A stretch of 24,079 bases of DNA. Origin: Hydrogenophaga sp. (GTDB lineage Bacteria; Pseudomonadota; Gammaproteobacteria; Burkholderiales; Burkholderiaceae_C). The notes below the pieces were generated by a model. That model ran no database searches and was not told the origin of the DNA. It was given only the letters and a program-made list of their open reading frames with translations. The stretch lies in contig JAIFNE010000105.1 in assembly GCA_020047875.1 (NCBI GenBank), forward strand, positions 1-24,079. The letters are read 5' to 3'. The first letter of the stretch is position 1. Every line of letters starts with the position of its first letter. Both the position numbers and the translations under genes were made by a program. Shown piece after piece: positions 1 through 6,729 of the stretch.

Positions 1-152
1 TGTGGCAGTTGTGGACCCCAGGGGCACTGCAAGGAATGTGCCAAAGTTTCTCTAAAGTAATAATACATTCCTCGCATGAAACAGGTGCGCAAATGCCGCT
101 CTCTGCGTCTCATGCACCGCCAGAGGCCGCTTTCCTCACTGTTTTGGTGTGA
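1..152. other. Non-coding stretch downstream of the ETF-QO gene
   Basis: No convincing gene is seen here. The stretch is more AT-rich than the rest of the window. An 8-bp inverted repeat is present (AGGAATGT at 32-39 and ACATTCCT at 65-72, 25-base spacer). Between the arms, AAAGT occurs twice in direct orientation. It could belong to a promoter or operator of a gene to the left, or to a transcript end of the minus-strand operon. No run of T typical of an intrinsic terminator follows the arms, so no function is assigned. Confidence 0.4.
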
Positions 153-1835
153 TCACATGCCCGCGTAGTTCGGCCCGCCGCCGCCTTCGGGCGTGACCCA
201 CACGATGTTCTGCGTCGGGTCCTTGATGTCGCAGGTCTTGCAGTGCACGCAGTTCTGCGCATTGATCACCAGTTGGTCGGCGCCGTCCTTTTTGACGAAC
301 TCGTACACGCCCGCCGGGCAGTAACGACTCTCGGGCCCGGCGTACTTCGCCAGGTTGATCTGCACCGGCACGCCGGCGTCTTTGAGCGTCAGGTGCGCCG
401 GCTGCTGCTCCTCGTGGTTGGTGTTGCTGATGAACACGCTGGAGAGACGGTCGAACGTGAGCACGCCGTCCGGCTTCGGGTAACTGATCTGCGGCATTTC
501 GGCGGCCGGGCGCAACTTGGCGTGGTCCCTGGTGGTGTTGTGCAGCGTCCACGGCGGGTTGCTCACGCCGACCTTGGGCAGGAACCAGTGCTCCACGCCG
601 GTCATGAGCTTGCCCAGCAGCGGGCTCTTCTTGAACCAGTTCTTGAAGTTGCGGTAGGTCCAGAGTTCCTCGTACAGCCAGCTCTTCTGGAGGCCTGCAG
701 GGAAAGCGGTGAGTTCGTCGCTGCTGCGACCTGCAGCCACGGCTTCAAACGCCGCTTCGGCGCACAGCATGCCGCTCTTGATGGCCGCGTGGCTGCCCTT
801 GATGCGCGCGGCGTTCAGGAAACCAGCGTTGCAACCGACCAGGGCGCCACCCGGGAACACCAGCTTGGGCAGGGCCTGCGGCGTGCCGTTGTTCAGCGCA
901 CGCGCACCGTAACCCAGGCGCTTGCCGCCTTCGATATGGGCCTTGATGCTGGGGTGGGTTTTCCAGCGTTGCATCTCGTCGAACGGGCTCATCCACGGGT
1001 TCTGGTAGTCCAGACCGACCACCAGACCGAGTGTGACCTTGTTCCCTTCGAGGTGGTACAGGAAGCCGCCGCCGAAAGTGTCTTTGTCCATGGGCCAGCC
1101 GGCGGTGTGAACCACCAGGCCGGGCTTGGCCCGCTCCGCCGGCACCTCCCAGAGCTCCTTGATACCGATGGCGAAGGTCTGCGCGTCGGCGCCTTCGTCG
1201 AGCCCGAATCGGGTGATCAGCTGCTTGCCCAGGTGGCCGCGGGCGCCTTCGGCAAACACAGTGTATTTCGCGTGCAGTTCCATTCCGATCTGAAAACTCT
1301 CCGTCGGCTCGCCGTCCTTGCCTACGCCCTGGTTGCCAGTGGCGACACCCTTCACAGAGCCATTGGGGTTGTAGAGCACCTCGGCGGCACTGAAGCCGGC
1401 GAAGATCTCCACGCCGAGCGCCTCCGCCTGTTCACCGAGCCACTTGGTGACCGCACCCAGGCTGATGACGTAGCAGCCGTGGTTGTCGAAGTTGCGCGGC
1501 ATCAGCCAGTCGGGCGTGCGGGTGGCGCTGGTCTCGCTGAGCACCAGCAGGTCATCGCCGGTCACGGGCTGGTTCAGCGGGGCGCCAAGCTCCTCCCAGT
1601 TGGGGAACAGCTCGGCGATGGCCTTGGGGTCCATGACCGCGCCAGACAGGATGTGTGCGCCGGGCTCGGAGCCTTTCTCCAGCACGCAGACATTGACCTC
1701 GTTGCCTTTTTCGGCGGCAAGCTGTTTGAGGCGGATGGCGGTGGCGAGGCCGGCTGGTCCGCCACCGACGATCACCACGTCGTATTCCATCGCTTCGCGC
1801 GGGCCGTAGGTGCTGAGGATGTCTTCTGGGCGCAT
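153..1835 (-). CDS. Electron transfer flavoprotein-ubiquinone oxidoreductase (ETF-QO)
   Basis: This membrane-associated iron-sulfur flavoprotein accepts electrons from reduced ETF and passes them to ubiquinone. It links acyl-CoA, sarcosine and dimethylglycine-type dehydrogenases to respiration. The 560-residue product has the FAD dinucleotide-binding motif VIVGGGPAG near residues 21-29. The C-terminal 4Fe-4S domain has cysteines at about 506, 529, 532 and 535 (QNCVHCKTCDIKDPTQNI), as expected for the family. The open frame extends further upstream, but the ATG at 1835 is chosen because AGGAGT lies just before it and MRPEDIL..YGPREAMEYD matches the family N-terminus; the extension would run antisense through hutG. 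It is the last gene of the minus-strand set, about 23 bp after hutG. A decayed ETF-alpha piece at 5022-5348 suggests an electron route once encoded nearby. Identity is very secure. Confidence 0.96.
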   Translation of the reverse strand: MRPEDILSTYGPREAMEYDVVIVGGGPAGLATAIRLKQLAAEKGNEVNVCVLEKGSEPGAHILSGAVMDPKAIAELFPNWEELGAPLNQPVTGDDLLVLSETSATRTPDWLMPRNFDNHGCYVISLGAVTKWLGEQAEALGVEIFAGFSAAEVLYNPNGSVKGVATGNQGVGKDGEPTESFQIGMELHAKYTVFAEGARGHLGKQLITRFGLDEGADAQTFAIGIKELWEVPAERAKPGLVVHTAGWPMDKDTFGGGFLYHLEGNKVTLGLVVGLDYQNPWMSPFDEMQRWKTHPSIKAHIEGGKRLGYGARALNNGTPQALPKLVFPGGALVGCNAGFLNAARIKGSHAAIKSGMLCAEAAFEAVAAGRSSDELTAFPAGLQKSWLYEELWTYRNFKNWFKKSPLLGKLMTGVEHWFLPKVGVSNPPWTLHNTTRDHAKLRPAAEMPQISYPKPDGVLTFDRLSSVFISNTNHEEQQPAHLTLKDAGVPVQINLAKYAGPESRYCPAGVYEFVKKDGADQLVINAQNCVHCKTCDIKDPTQNIVWVTPEGGGGPNYAGM

Positions 1836-1858
1836 GGGGTTGACTCCTGGTGGACGTG

Positions 1859-2668
1859 TCAGGTGTTCAGGCGGGCCAGTGCGGCCAACGCCTGCTGCAA
1901 CATCTTCTGCAGCATCGGCCAAACGGTGGCGGCCCTGTGTTCGAGATAGGTGAACGGTGGGTCTTCGAGCATGTAGAGGTCTTGCGCCATCTCCAGCTGA
2001 ATGGCATGCACGCGGTCGTCGGGCGATCCGTAGTGGCGCGTGATGTAACCACCCTTGAAGCGGCCGTTGAGCACATGGGTGAAGCGCGTGGCGTCGACCT
2101 CGGCAAGCACCTGGTCGACGATGGCCGGAGCGCAGCTGCGGCCGTCGGCGGTGCCGAAGTTCAGGTCGGCCAGCTTGCCCTCGAACAGACGCGGCAACAC
2201 GCTGGCGATGGAGTGGGCATCCCACAGCAGGACTGCGCCGTGTAGCGCCTTGAGTCGGTCCAGCTCAGCACGCAGCGCGTCGTGGTAGGGCCGCCAGTAG
2301 CGTGCCAGGCGGTCGGCCTGCTGCACCGCGCCGGGCGCATCGGCCTGGTCATAAAGCGGCTCGCCGCGGAAAGTTTCGGTCGGGCACAGGCCGGTGGTGG
2401 TCTGGCCGGGGTACAGGCTCTCGCCCGAGGGCGGGCGGTTGAGGTCGATCACGTAGCGCGACACCTTGGCCTGCAACACCGAGGCGCCCAGGCCGGCAGC
2501 GAAACCGTAGAGGCGGTCGAGGTGCCAGTCGGTGTCCTGCTTGAGCGGCGCGGTGTCGCTCATGCTGGCCGAGAACTCGGGTGGCAGCTCGGTGCCCAGG
2601 TGCGGGATCGAGATCAGCAGCGGCACAGTCCCGTGGTGCAGGGTGTAGGTGGTGGTGTCGATGGTCAT
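1859..2668 (-). CDS. hutG: N-formylglutamate deformylase (HutG family)
   Basis: HutG hydrolyses N-formyl-L-glutamate to glutamate and formate, the last step of one branch of histidine degradation. The 269-residue product covers the whole family. Recognisable segments are SIPHLGTELP near the N-terminus, DWHLDRLYGF, RYVIDLNRPP, LLWDAHSI (probable metal-binding aspartate and histidine) and a C-terminal GRFKGGYITRHYG. Its ATG overlaps the stop of the upstream LysR gene by four bases (2665-2668), which indicates translational coupling. No hutH, hutU or hutI is in the window, so the source of the formylglutamate is not obvious. In this one-carbon context it may supply formate from an N-formyl amino acid made elsewhere. 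The family call is strong; in vivo substrate specificity is inferred. Confidence 0.92.
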   Translation of the reverse strand: MTIDTTTYTLHHGTVPLLISIPHLGTELPPEFSASMSDTAPLKQDTDWHLDRLYGFAAGLGASVLQAKVSRYVIDLNRPPSGESLYPGQTTTGLCPTETFRGEPLYDQADAPGAVQQADRLARYWRPYHDALRAELDRLKALHGAVLLWDAHSIASVLPRLFEGKLADLNFGTADGRSCAPAIVDQVLAEVDATRFTHVLNGRFKGGYITRHYGSPDDRVHAIQLEMAQDLYMLEDPPFTYLEHRAATVWPMLQKMLQQALAALARLNT

Positions 2669-3687
2669 GGGGTTTCCTCAATGGGGCAAAACAAAGCCTC
2701 CGGCGGCAGGCCGGGCATGGAGCGGCGGATGGCCGCGCTCGTGTCCTGGCGGATCACGTCGCGGGTAACGCGGGCGATGTGTTCGTCCAGGCCAGCCCAT
2801 TCGTCTTCACGCGAGAGCAGGAAAAAATGGCGCTGGCCTAGCCGGGTGGCAGGGATGGGGATCACGACCACCTCGTCGAGGTACTGGCGCGACTGCCAAA
2901 GGCAAAGCGGTGTGGACAGGGCCCAGCCCAGGCCCGAGGCCACCAGGCTGAGCAGCGGGTCGGTGGCGTCGAACTCGTAGGTGTGTGGTGCCTGCACACC
3001 GATGTGGCGCAGGAAACGTTCGATCTGCTGGCCGATCACCGAGCGCTGGCTATAGCGGATCAGGGGCAGGCCGCAGGGCAGGGCCGAGAGCTCTCGTGCT
3101 GATACCAGCGTCTGGACCGCGTGCGCCTTGGGAAACACCGCGACCCAGGATTCAGAGAACAGCAGGCGCTGCACGATGCGCGGGTCGTCGATGGCCGAGT
3201 CGGTGCAGATCGCGAAGTCGAGTTCGCGCCCGCGCAGCTGTTCGGTGAGCGTGGGCGTCAGGCCTGACCACATCAGGATCTGCTGCGCCGAGCCCGAGAG
3301 CGCGCGGATCAGGCGCGGGCCCACGGTGGCCGCAAAGGAATCGACGCAGCCGAGGTGGATCTGCGTGTGTTCATGGCGTGCGGTGGCGCGCACTTGGTCG
3401 ACCATGGAGCGGGCCTGGCCGAGCAGTCGGGAGGCGCGTTCACTCAGCAAGCGCCCGGCATGGGTGGTAACGGCGGGACGCACTTCGCGGTCCAGCAGTT
3501 GGAGGCCGAGCTCACTCTCCAGCGTTTTGACCGCTTGGCTGACTGCGCTCTGGCTCAGACCCAGTTGCCGGGCCGCCATCACCATCGAGCCCGCGTCGCA
3601 GACGGCAACAAAGGCTTCGAGCAGTTGCAGGTCGGGCAACTGGCGCGAGCGACGGGATTTGCGGGTGCCAAGAGCGTTGGACGACAT
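2665..3687 (-). CDS. LysR-family transcriptional regulator
   Basis: The product has an N-terminal winged helix-turn-helix (LQLLEAFVAVCDAGSMVMAA then LGLSQSAVSQAVKTLE) followed by a LysR-type substrate-binding domain of ordinary length. It probably controls the overlapping hutG and perhaps the divergent FAD oxidoreductase; the inducer is unknown. The start is uncertain. An in-frame ATG at 3747 would add 20 residues, but neither start has a clear Shine-Dalgarno sequence. I prefer 3687 (340 residues) because the LysR-specific part begins soon after it, and because a 7-bp inverted repeat (CGGATGC at 3713-3719, GCATCCG at 3749-3755) then lies in the divergent intergenic region, as expected for an operator. 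Confidence 0.9.
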   Translation of the reverse strand: MSSNALGTRKSRRSRQLPDLQLLEAFVAVCDAGSMVMAARQLGLSQSAVSQAVKTLESELGLQLLDREVRPAVTTHAGRLLSERASRLLGQARSMVDQVRATARHEHTQIHLGCVDSFAATVGPRLIRALSGSAQQILMWSGLTPTLTEQLRGRELDFAICTDSAIDDPRIVQRLLFSESWVAVFPKAHAVQTLVSARELSALPCGLPLIRYSQRSVIGQQIERFLRHIGVQAPHTYEFDATDPLLSLVASGLGWALSTPLCLWQSRQYLDEVVVIPIPATRLGQRHFFLLSREDEWAGLDEHIARVTRDVIRQDTSAAIRRSMPGLPPEALFCPIEETP

Positions 3688-3836
3688 GGGATGTGATGGT
3701 GTGGTGGAAAGCCGGATGCGGCCGCAGTATTCGTTAAGCCAAACCATAGCATCCGTTTTGCTTCAGCTGATGGGTGGTGTGCATCGTCGCTCCTAAGCTC
3801 TTCCCCATTGCCAACCCCAGCCCAGAAAGGCCCCCC
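3688..3836. promoter_or_regulatory. Divergent intergenic region between LysR and the FAD oxidoreductase
   Basis: The region separates the minus-strand LysR-hutG-ETF-QO set from the plus-strand FAD oxidoreductase. It contains the inverted repeat CGGATGC/GCATCCG (3713-3719 and 3749-3755) and the perfect 8-bp palindrome TCAGCTGA (3763-3770). Either could be an operator for the LysR protein, which commonly binds in the gap between its own gene and a divergent target. No strong sigma-70 hexamers were picked with confidence. Confidence 0.35.
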
Positions 3837-5021
3837 ATGCAAAGTTATGACGCCATCGTGATTGGTGCCGGTGTGATCGGAAGTTCGGTCGCCTACCACC
3901 TCGCGCGCCTAGGGGCCGGCAAGGTCTTGGTGCTGGACCGGTTGCAGATCGGCTCGGGCACCAGCACCCAGTCCTCGGGCATCTTGCGCACCCACTATTC
4001 GGTGATCGAGAACGTGGAGCTGGCCAAGCGCTCGTGGGCGGTTTTCAACGACTTCGCGGGCTATCTGGGCGACGAGGAACAGTCCGCGGGTCTGGTCAAG
4101 TGCGGTTATCTGATCTGCGCGCCCGAGGGCCCCAAGCTCGAACCGCTGCGCTCGGCGCTGGCCGGCCAGACCACCATGGGCGTTGAGGTGCGTCTGATCG
4201 ACCAGGCCGCGGCGCGCGAGCTGCTGCCCATCGCCCAGTTCGACGACGCTGCCCTGATTGGCTACGAGCCCGAGGCCGGCTTCGCCGATGCCTACCTGGT
4301 CGCCACCGGCTTTGCTCGCGCCGCGCGCCGGCAAGGCGTGAAGATCATGGAAGGCGTCAACGTCGAGCGCCTGTTGATGGATGGCGGGCGCGTGGTCGGC
4401 GTCGAAACGAATCAGGGCACGTTCCACAGCAGCACCGTGATCAGCACCCAGAACATTTGGGCTGGCGAGATTGAGAAATGGACCGGCGTGCCAACGCCGG
4501 TGAAGGCTGAGCGACATGCTGTGCTGGCCCTCGAAGGCCCGGAGGCCTACAGCTTCAAGATGCCCGTGTTCAAGGACCTGGGCTCGCCGGGCATGCTCTA
4601 CTGCCGTAGCTACGGCGGCAACCAGATGCTGGTGAGCGAAGGCACGGTGGGCGAAACGCTGGACGTGCCGCAAAACGAACAGGGCGACATCTCGATGGAC
4701 TACGTGGTTGAGGTCGGTGCCCAAGTGGCGGAGCGCTTCCCTTCGTTCGGTGAGGCTGGTCTGGCCTCGTCCTGGACCGGTGTCTACGACGTCACGCCCG
4801 ACTGGAACCCAGTGCTCGGGCGCCTGCCCGACGTGCCCGGCCTGGTGGTTGGTTACGGCTTCTCGGGCCACGGCTTCAAACTCTCGCCCGGCGTCGGTTT
4901 GGTGCTGGCGCAGGAAGCGCTGGGCCTGCCTACCGATGTCTCGCTCGCACCTTATGCGCACGAGCGATTCCGCAGCGGGAACCTCCTCACCGGTCGCTAC
5001 GGCATGGGCGCGGTGTCCTGA
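3837..5021 (+). CDS. FAD-dependent amine oxidoreductase (DAO / sarcosine oxidase beta-like)
   Basis: The 394-residue protein is a D-amino-acid-oxidase-fold flavoprotein related to the beta subunit of sarcosine oxidase and to N-methyl amino acid dehydrogenases. It has the Rossmann motif AIVIGAGVIGSSVAYHLARLG at residues 6-26, a STQSSGILRTHYS segment typical of SoxB-like proteins, and a C-terminal GYGFSGHGFKLSPGVG flavin-contacting motif. It probably oxidises an N-methyl amine or N-methyl amino acid to the amine plus formaldehyde. The ATG at 3837 follows AGAAAGG; an upstream in-frame start at 3774 would add 21 unrelated residues. No SoxA, SoxD or SoxG partners are present. The next sequence, in the same frame after the TGA, is a decayed ETF-alpha piece, which hints at ETF as the former electron acceptor. 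It is a candidate single-chain N-methylglutamate dehydrogenase. Exact substrate is unknown. Confidence 0.85.
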   Translation: MQSYDAIVIGAGVIGSSVAYHLARLGAGKVLVLDRLQIGSGTSTQSSGILRTHYSVIENVELAKRSWAVFNDFAGYLGDEEQSAGLVKCGYLICAPEGPKLEPLRSALAGQTTMGVEVRLIDQAAARELLPIAQFDDAALIGYEPEAGFADAYLVATGFARAARRQGVKIMEGVNVERLLMDGGRVVGVETNQGTFHSSTVISTQNIWAGEIEKWTGVPTPVKAERHAVLALEGPEAYSFKMPVFKDLGSPGMLYCRSYGGNQMLVSEGTVGETLDVPQNEQGDISMDYVVEVGAQVAERFPSFGEAGLASSWTGVYDVTPDWNPVLGRLPDVPGLVVGYGFSGHGFKLSPGVGLVLAQEALGLPTDVSLAPYAHERFRSGNLLTGRYGMGAVS

Positions 5022-5348
5022 GATGAACACCTCCGCGCCGCCCCGGGGCGGCACTGGCTGTACGGCCTGCCCAACATGGCGAAGTCGATGAAGCCCTTCG
5101 TCACCACGCTGGCCTTGGCCGAACAGCTTGTCGACCGCCTGGGCGGGGCCACGGGCGCATCCCGCGCGGAGGTCGAGACCGGTTTCGCACCCAACGCCAT
5201 CCAGCTCGGCCAGACCGGTAAGGCCGCCTCGCTCGCTGTCCACTTTGCTTTCGGCATTTCAGTCGCCGACGTAAGCTTGGTTGGTGATCGGTTCGAGGTT
5301 CTGCTCGCACTCACCTCGAATCTGCCACTGGCGGCGCGCGCTGCATGA
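5022..5348 (+). pseudogene. Remnant of electron transfer flavoprotein alpha subunit (C-terminal part, internally deleted)
   Basis: An open frame runs from just after the FAD oxidoreductase stop to 5348; its first internal ATG is at 5076 (90 residues). The segment LADE-like EQLVDRLGGATGASRAEV, followed by GFAPNAIQLGQTGK and HFAFGIS, closely resembles the C-terminal FAD domain of ETF alpha as I know it (GAAVGASRAAVDAGY, PNDLQVGQTGK, LYIAVGIS). Directly after FGIS the frame jumps to VADVSLVGDRFEVLLAL, resembling the family's terminal VADYGLVGDLFEVVPAL. The intervening family signature (SGAIQH through AINKD, roughly 30 residues) is missing, as is the whole N-terminal domain. A functional ETF alpha is therefore not expected. 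A perfect 16-bp palindrome GCCGCCCCGGGGCGGC lies at 5037-5052. The end overlaps hutD as ATGA, so the fragment may still be translated. Confidence 0.75.
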
Positions 5349-5932
5349 GCACACCGTCTGCGGCCGGGTCACTGCGGCGCTTTGCCGTCGATACCTTGAC
5401 GCGCGAGGCCTGGAAAAACGGCGGCGGCTGGACACGTACCGTCGCCAGCCAGGAAGCAATGGGTGAGCTGCGCTGGCGCGTCAGCGTGGCCGACATCGGC
5501 GCCAGCGGACCCTTCTCGCGCTTCGATGGCATGGAGCGCACTGCGGTGATGGTCCGTGGCGGCGATCTTTGCCTGAGCAGCGAGACCGAGGCGTGGCATT
5601 TCGATGGCCCGGGCTCCTTCGCGCAGTTTTCTGGCGAGCGGGAGCTGCAGTGCAGCAAGCCTGGTGTGCCGACGCAACTCTGGAACGTGATGGTGCGGCG
5701 AGGTCAGGCTGAGGCCAACCTGCTCATCGCCGAAGATCAAACGGTGGACCTACCACTGGCGCCCGATGTGCTTGCGCTGGTGCTGCGAGGTCGCTTCGAG
5801 CTGGCCCTACACGGTGCCGAAGCCCAGACCTTTGCCTCCGGGGAGGGCCTGCACCTTCAAGGCCTGGTGGCGCCGGGGCGCTTGGCCCCTTGCGAGGCGA
5901 ACAGCCTGCTGCTGGTCACGGCCCTGCGCTGA
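5345..5932 (+). CDS. hutD: HutD/Ves-family protein
   Basis: The 195-residue product belongs to the HutD (DUF886, Ves) family, a small bicupin-like fold without known catalysis. Family landmarks are TLTREAWKNGGGWTRTVA near residue 18, RWRVSVADIGASGPFSRFDG near residue 40, and a WNVMVRRG segment near the middle. In pseudomonads HutD is encoded in histidine-utilisation operons, acts as a modulator of hut expression, and has been proposed to bind N-formylglutamate (from memory). Here it follows the FAD oxidoreductase and the ETF-alpha remnant, overlapping the latter's stop by four bases, and there is no histidine pathway around it. Together with hutG it points to N-formylglutamate or a similar acyl amino acid as a local metabolite. 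The family call is firm; the role is inferred. Confidence 0.88.
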   Translation: MSTPSAAGSLRRFAVDTLTREAWKNGGGWTRTVASQEAMGELRWRVSVADIGASGPFSRFDGMERTAVMVRGGDLCLSSETEAWHFDGPGSFAQFSGERELQCSKPGVPTQLWNVMVRRGQAEANLLIAEDQTVDLPLAPDVLALVLRGRFELALHGAEAQTFASGEGLHLQGLVAPGRLAPCEANSLLLVTALR

Positions 5933-5953
5933 TCACGCGCGTCCGGGCGTGTC

Positions 5954-6556
5954 TCACTCCGCGCTGCGCGGATAGACGATGAACGACAGGAACTTGATCG
6001 GGAACTTCACCAGTTTCTCGGGGCCGTGCGCCACCTCGCCCTGGAAGGTCAACGAGTCGCCGGGCTCCAGCAGGTAGGTGTCCGGTCCGCAGCGGTATTC
6101 CAACTTGCCCTCCAACATGTACAGCAGCTCGGTGCCCGGGTGCTGGAACGTGGGGTACTGCTCCGAGTCGTCATCCATGGTGATGAGGAATGGCTCGAAC
6201 AGCTTGACCGGGCCCTGGTCGTAAGCGAGCAAATGGTAGGTGTGCCCGCTTTTGGTGCCACGGCGCACCACTTCCATGCCTTTTCCCTTTTTGATGTGCT
6301 GCGCGGTGCTCGCGGTGACGTCGTATTTGCTGAACAACATCGACATCGAGACCCCCAGCGCCCACGCGATGCGCGCCAGCGTTTCCATGCCCGCCGAGGT
6401 CTGACCATTTTCGATCTTGGACAGCATGCCGCGGCTGATGCTGGCCTGTTCCGACACCTGCGCGATGGTCAGACCGTGGCGCTGGCGCAATTCTTTGATG
6501 GCCGATCCCACCGATTCCTCAAGCGAAATCGCCGGCTTGTCACCCTGTTTGTTCAC
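5954..6556 (-). CDS. XRE-family regulator with C-terminal cupin domain
   Basis: The 200-residue protein has an N-terminal Cro/CI helix-turn-helix (about residues 18-70, with GLTIAQVSEQASISRGMLSKIENGQTS) and a C-terminal cupin (about 115-195, with HPGTELLYMLEGKLEYRCG and LEPGDSLTFQGEVAHGP). Regulators of this layout often sit beside amine or polyamine gamma-glutamylation genes, as PuuR does, and sense a small ligand through the cupin. The start is taken as GTG at 6556 because AGGAGGAAAAT immediately precedes it; the nearest ATG, one register away at 6558, is followed at once by a stop. The gene is divergent from the GmaS-like gene and most likely controls it and the downstream run. It converges on hutD with 21 bp between stops. 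Confidence 0.92.
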   Translation of the reverse strand: MNKQGDKPAISLEESVGSAIKELRQRHGLTIAQVSEQASISRGMLSKIENGQTSAGMETLARIAWALGVSMSMLFSKYDVTASTAQHIKKGKGMEVVRRGTKSGHTYHLLAYDQGPVKLFEPFLITMDDDSEQYPTFQHPGTELLYMLEGKLEYRCGPDTYLLEPGDSLTFQGEVAHGPEKLVKFPIKFLSFIVYPRSAE

Positions 6557-6729
6557 ATTTTCCTCCTTGGTCTTTTCTGCTGAAAAAAGTGTAGGCCACG
6601 CCGAACTTAAAATGTTCACAGCAGGCATAAATGTTGCATAGCAAGAAACATCGACGTTGACCATGCACCAATACCGACGTCGCCGGGCCCTCCAGCCGAA
6701 CACCGATTGCCAACCGAAGGAGTTATCCC
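6557..6729. promoter_or_regulatory. Divergent control region between the XRE-cupin gene and gmaS
   Basis: This 173-bp gap must hold promoters for both directions. Repeated short words suggest operator half-sites. GTTCACA occurs at 6551-6557 (overlapping the XRE start) and 6614-6620. ATGTT followed by AGCA occurs at 6612 and again at 6631, 19 bp apart, and an inverted AACAT lies at 6647-6651. The spacing of about two helical turns fits a dimeric HTH regulator. Ribosome sites are clear on both sides: AGGAGG before the GTG on the minus strand and GAAGGAG before the TTG on the plus strand. Promoter hexamers were not assigned with confidence. Confidence 0.4.

Noticed and set aside
243..1949. A long plus-strand open frame of 568 codons opposite ETF-QO
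   Set aside because: It is a shadow frame caused by high GC content; the translation is rich in Ala, Arg, His and Val with no recognisable domain, and the minus-strand gene is certain.
153..2225. A 690-residue reading for the ETF-QO gene, extended upstream of 1835
   Set aside because: The extra 130 residues are antisense to hutG and unlike any ETF-QO; the ATG at 1835 has a good ribosome site and the family N-terminus.
3909..5243. A 444-codon minus-strand frame opposite the FAD oxidoreductase
   Set aside because: Composition typical of antisense shadow; no domain; the plus-strand flavoprotein is clearly real.
5934..5951. Possible bidirectional terminator between hutD and the XRE-cupin gene (CACGC / GCGTG)
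   Set aside because: Only a five-base stem with an eight-base loop and no T tract on either side; too weak to call.
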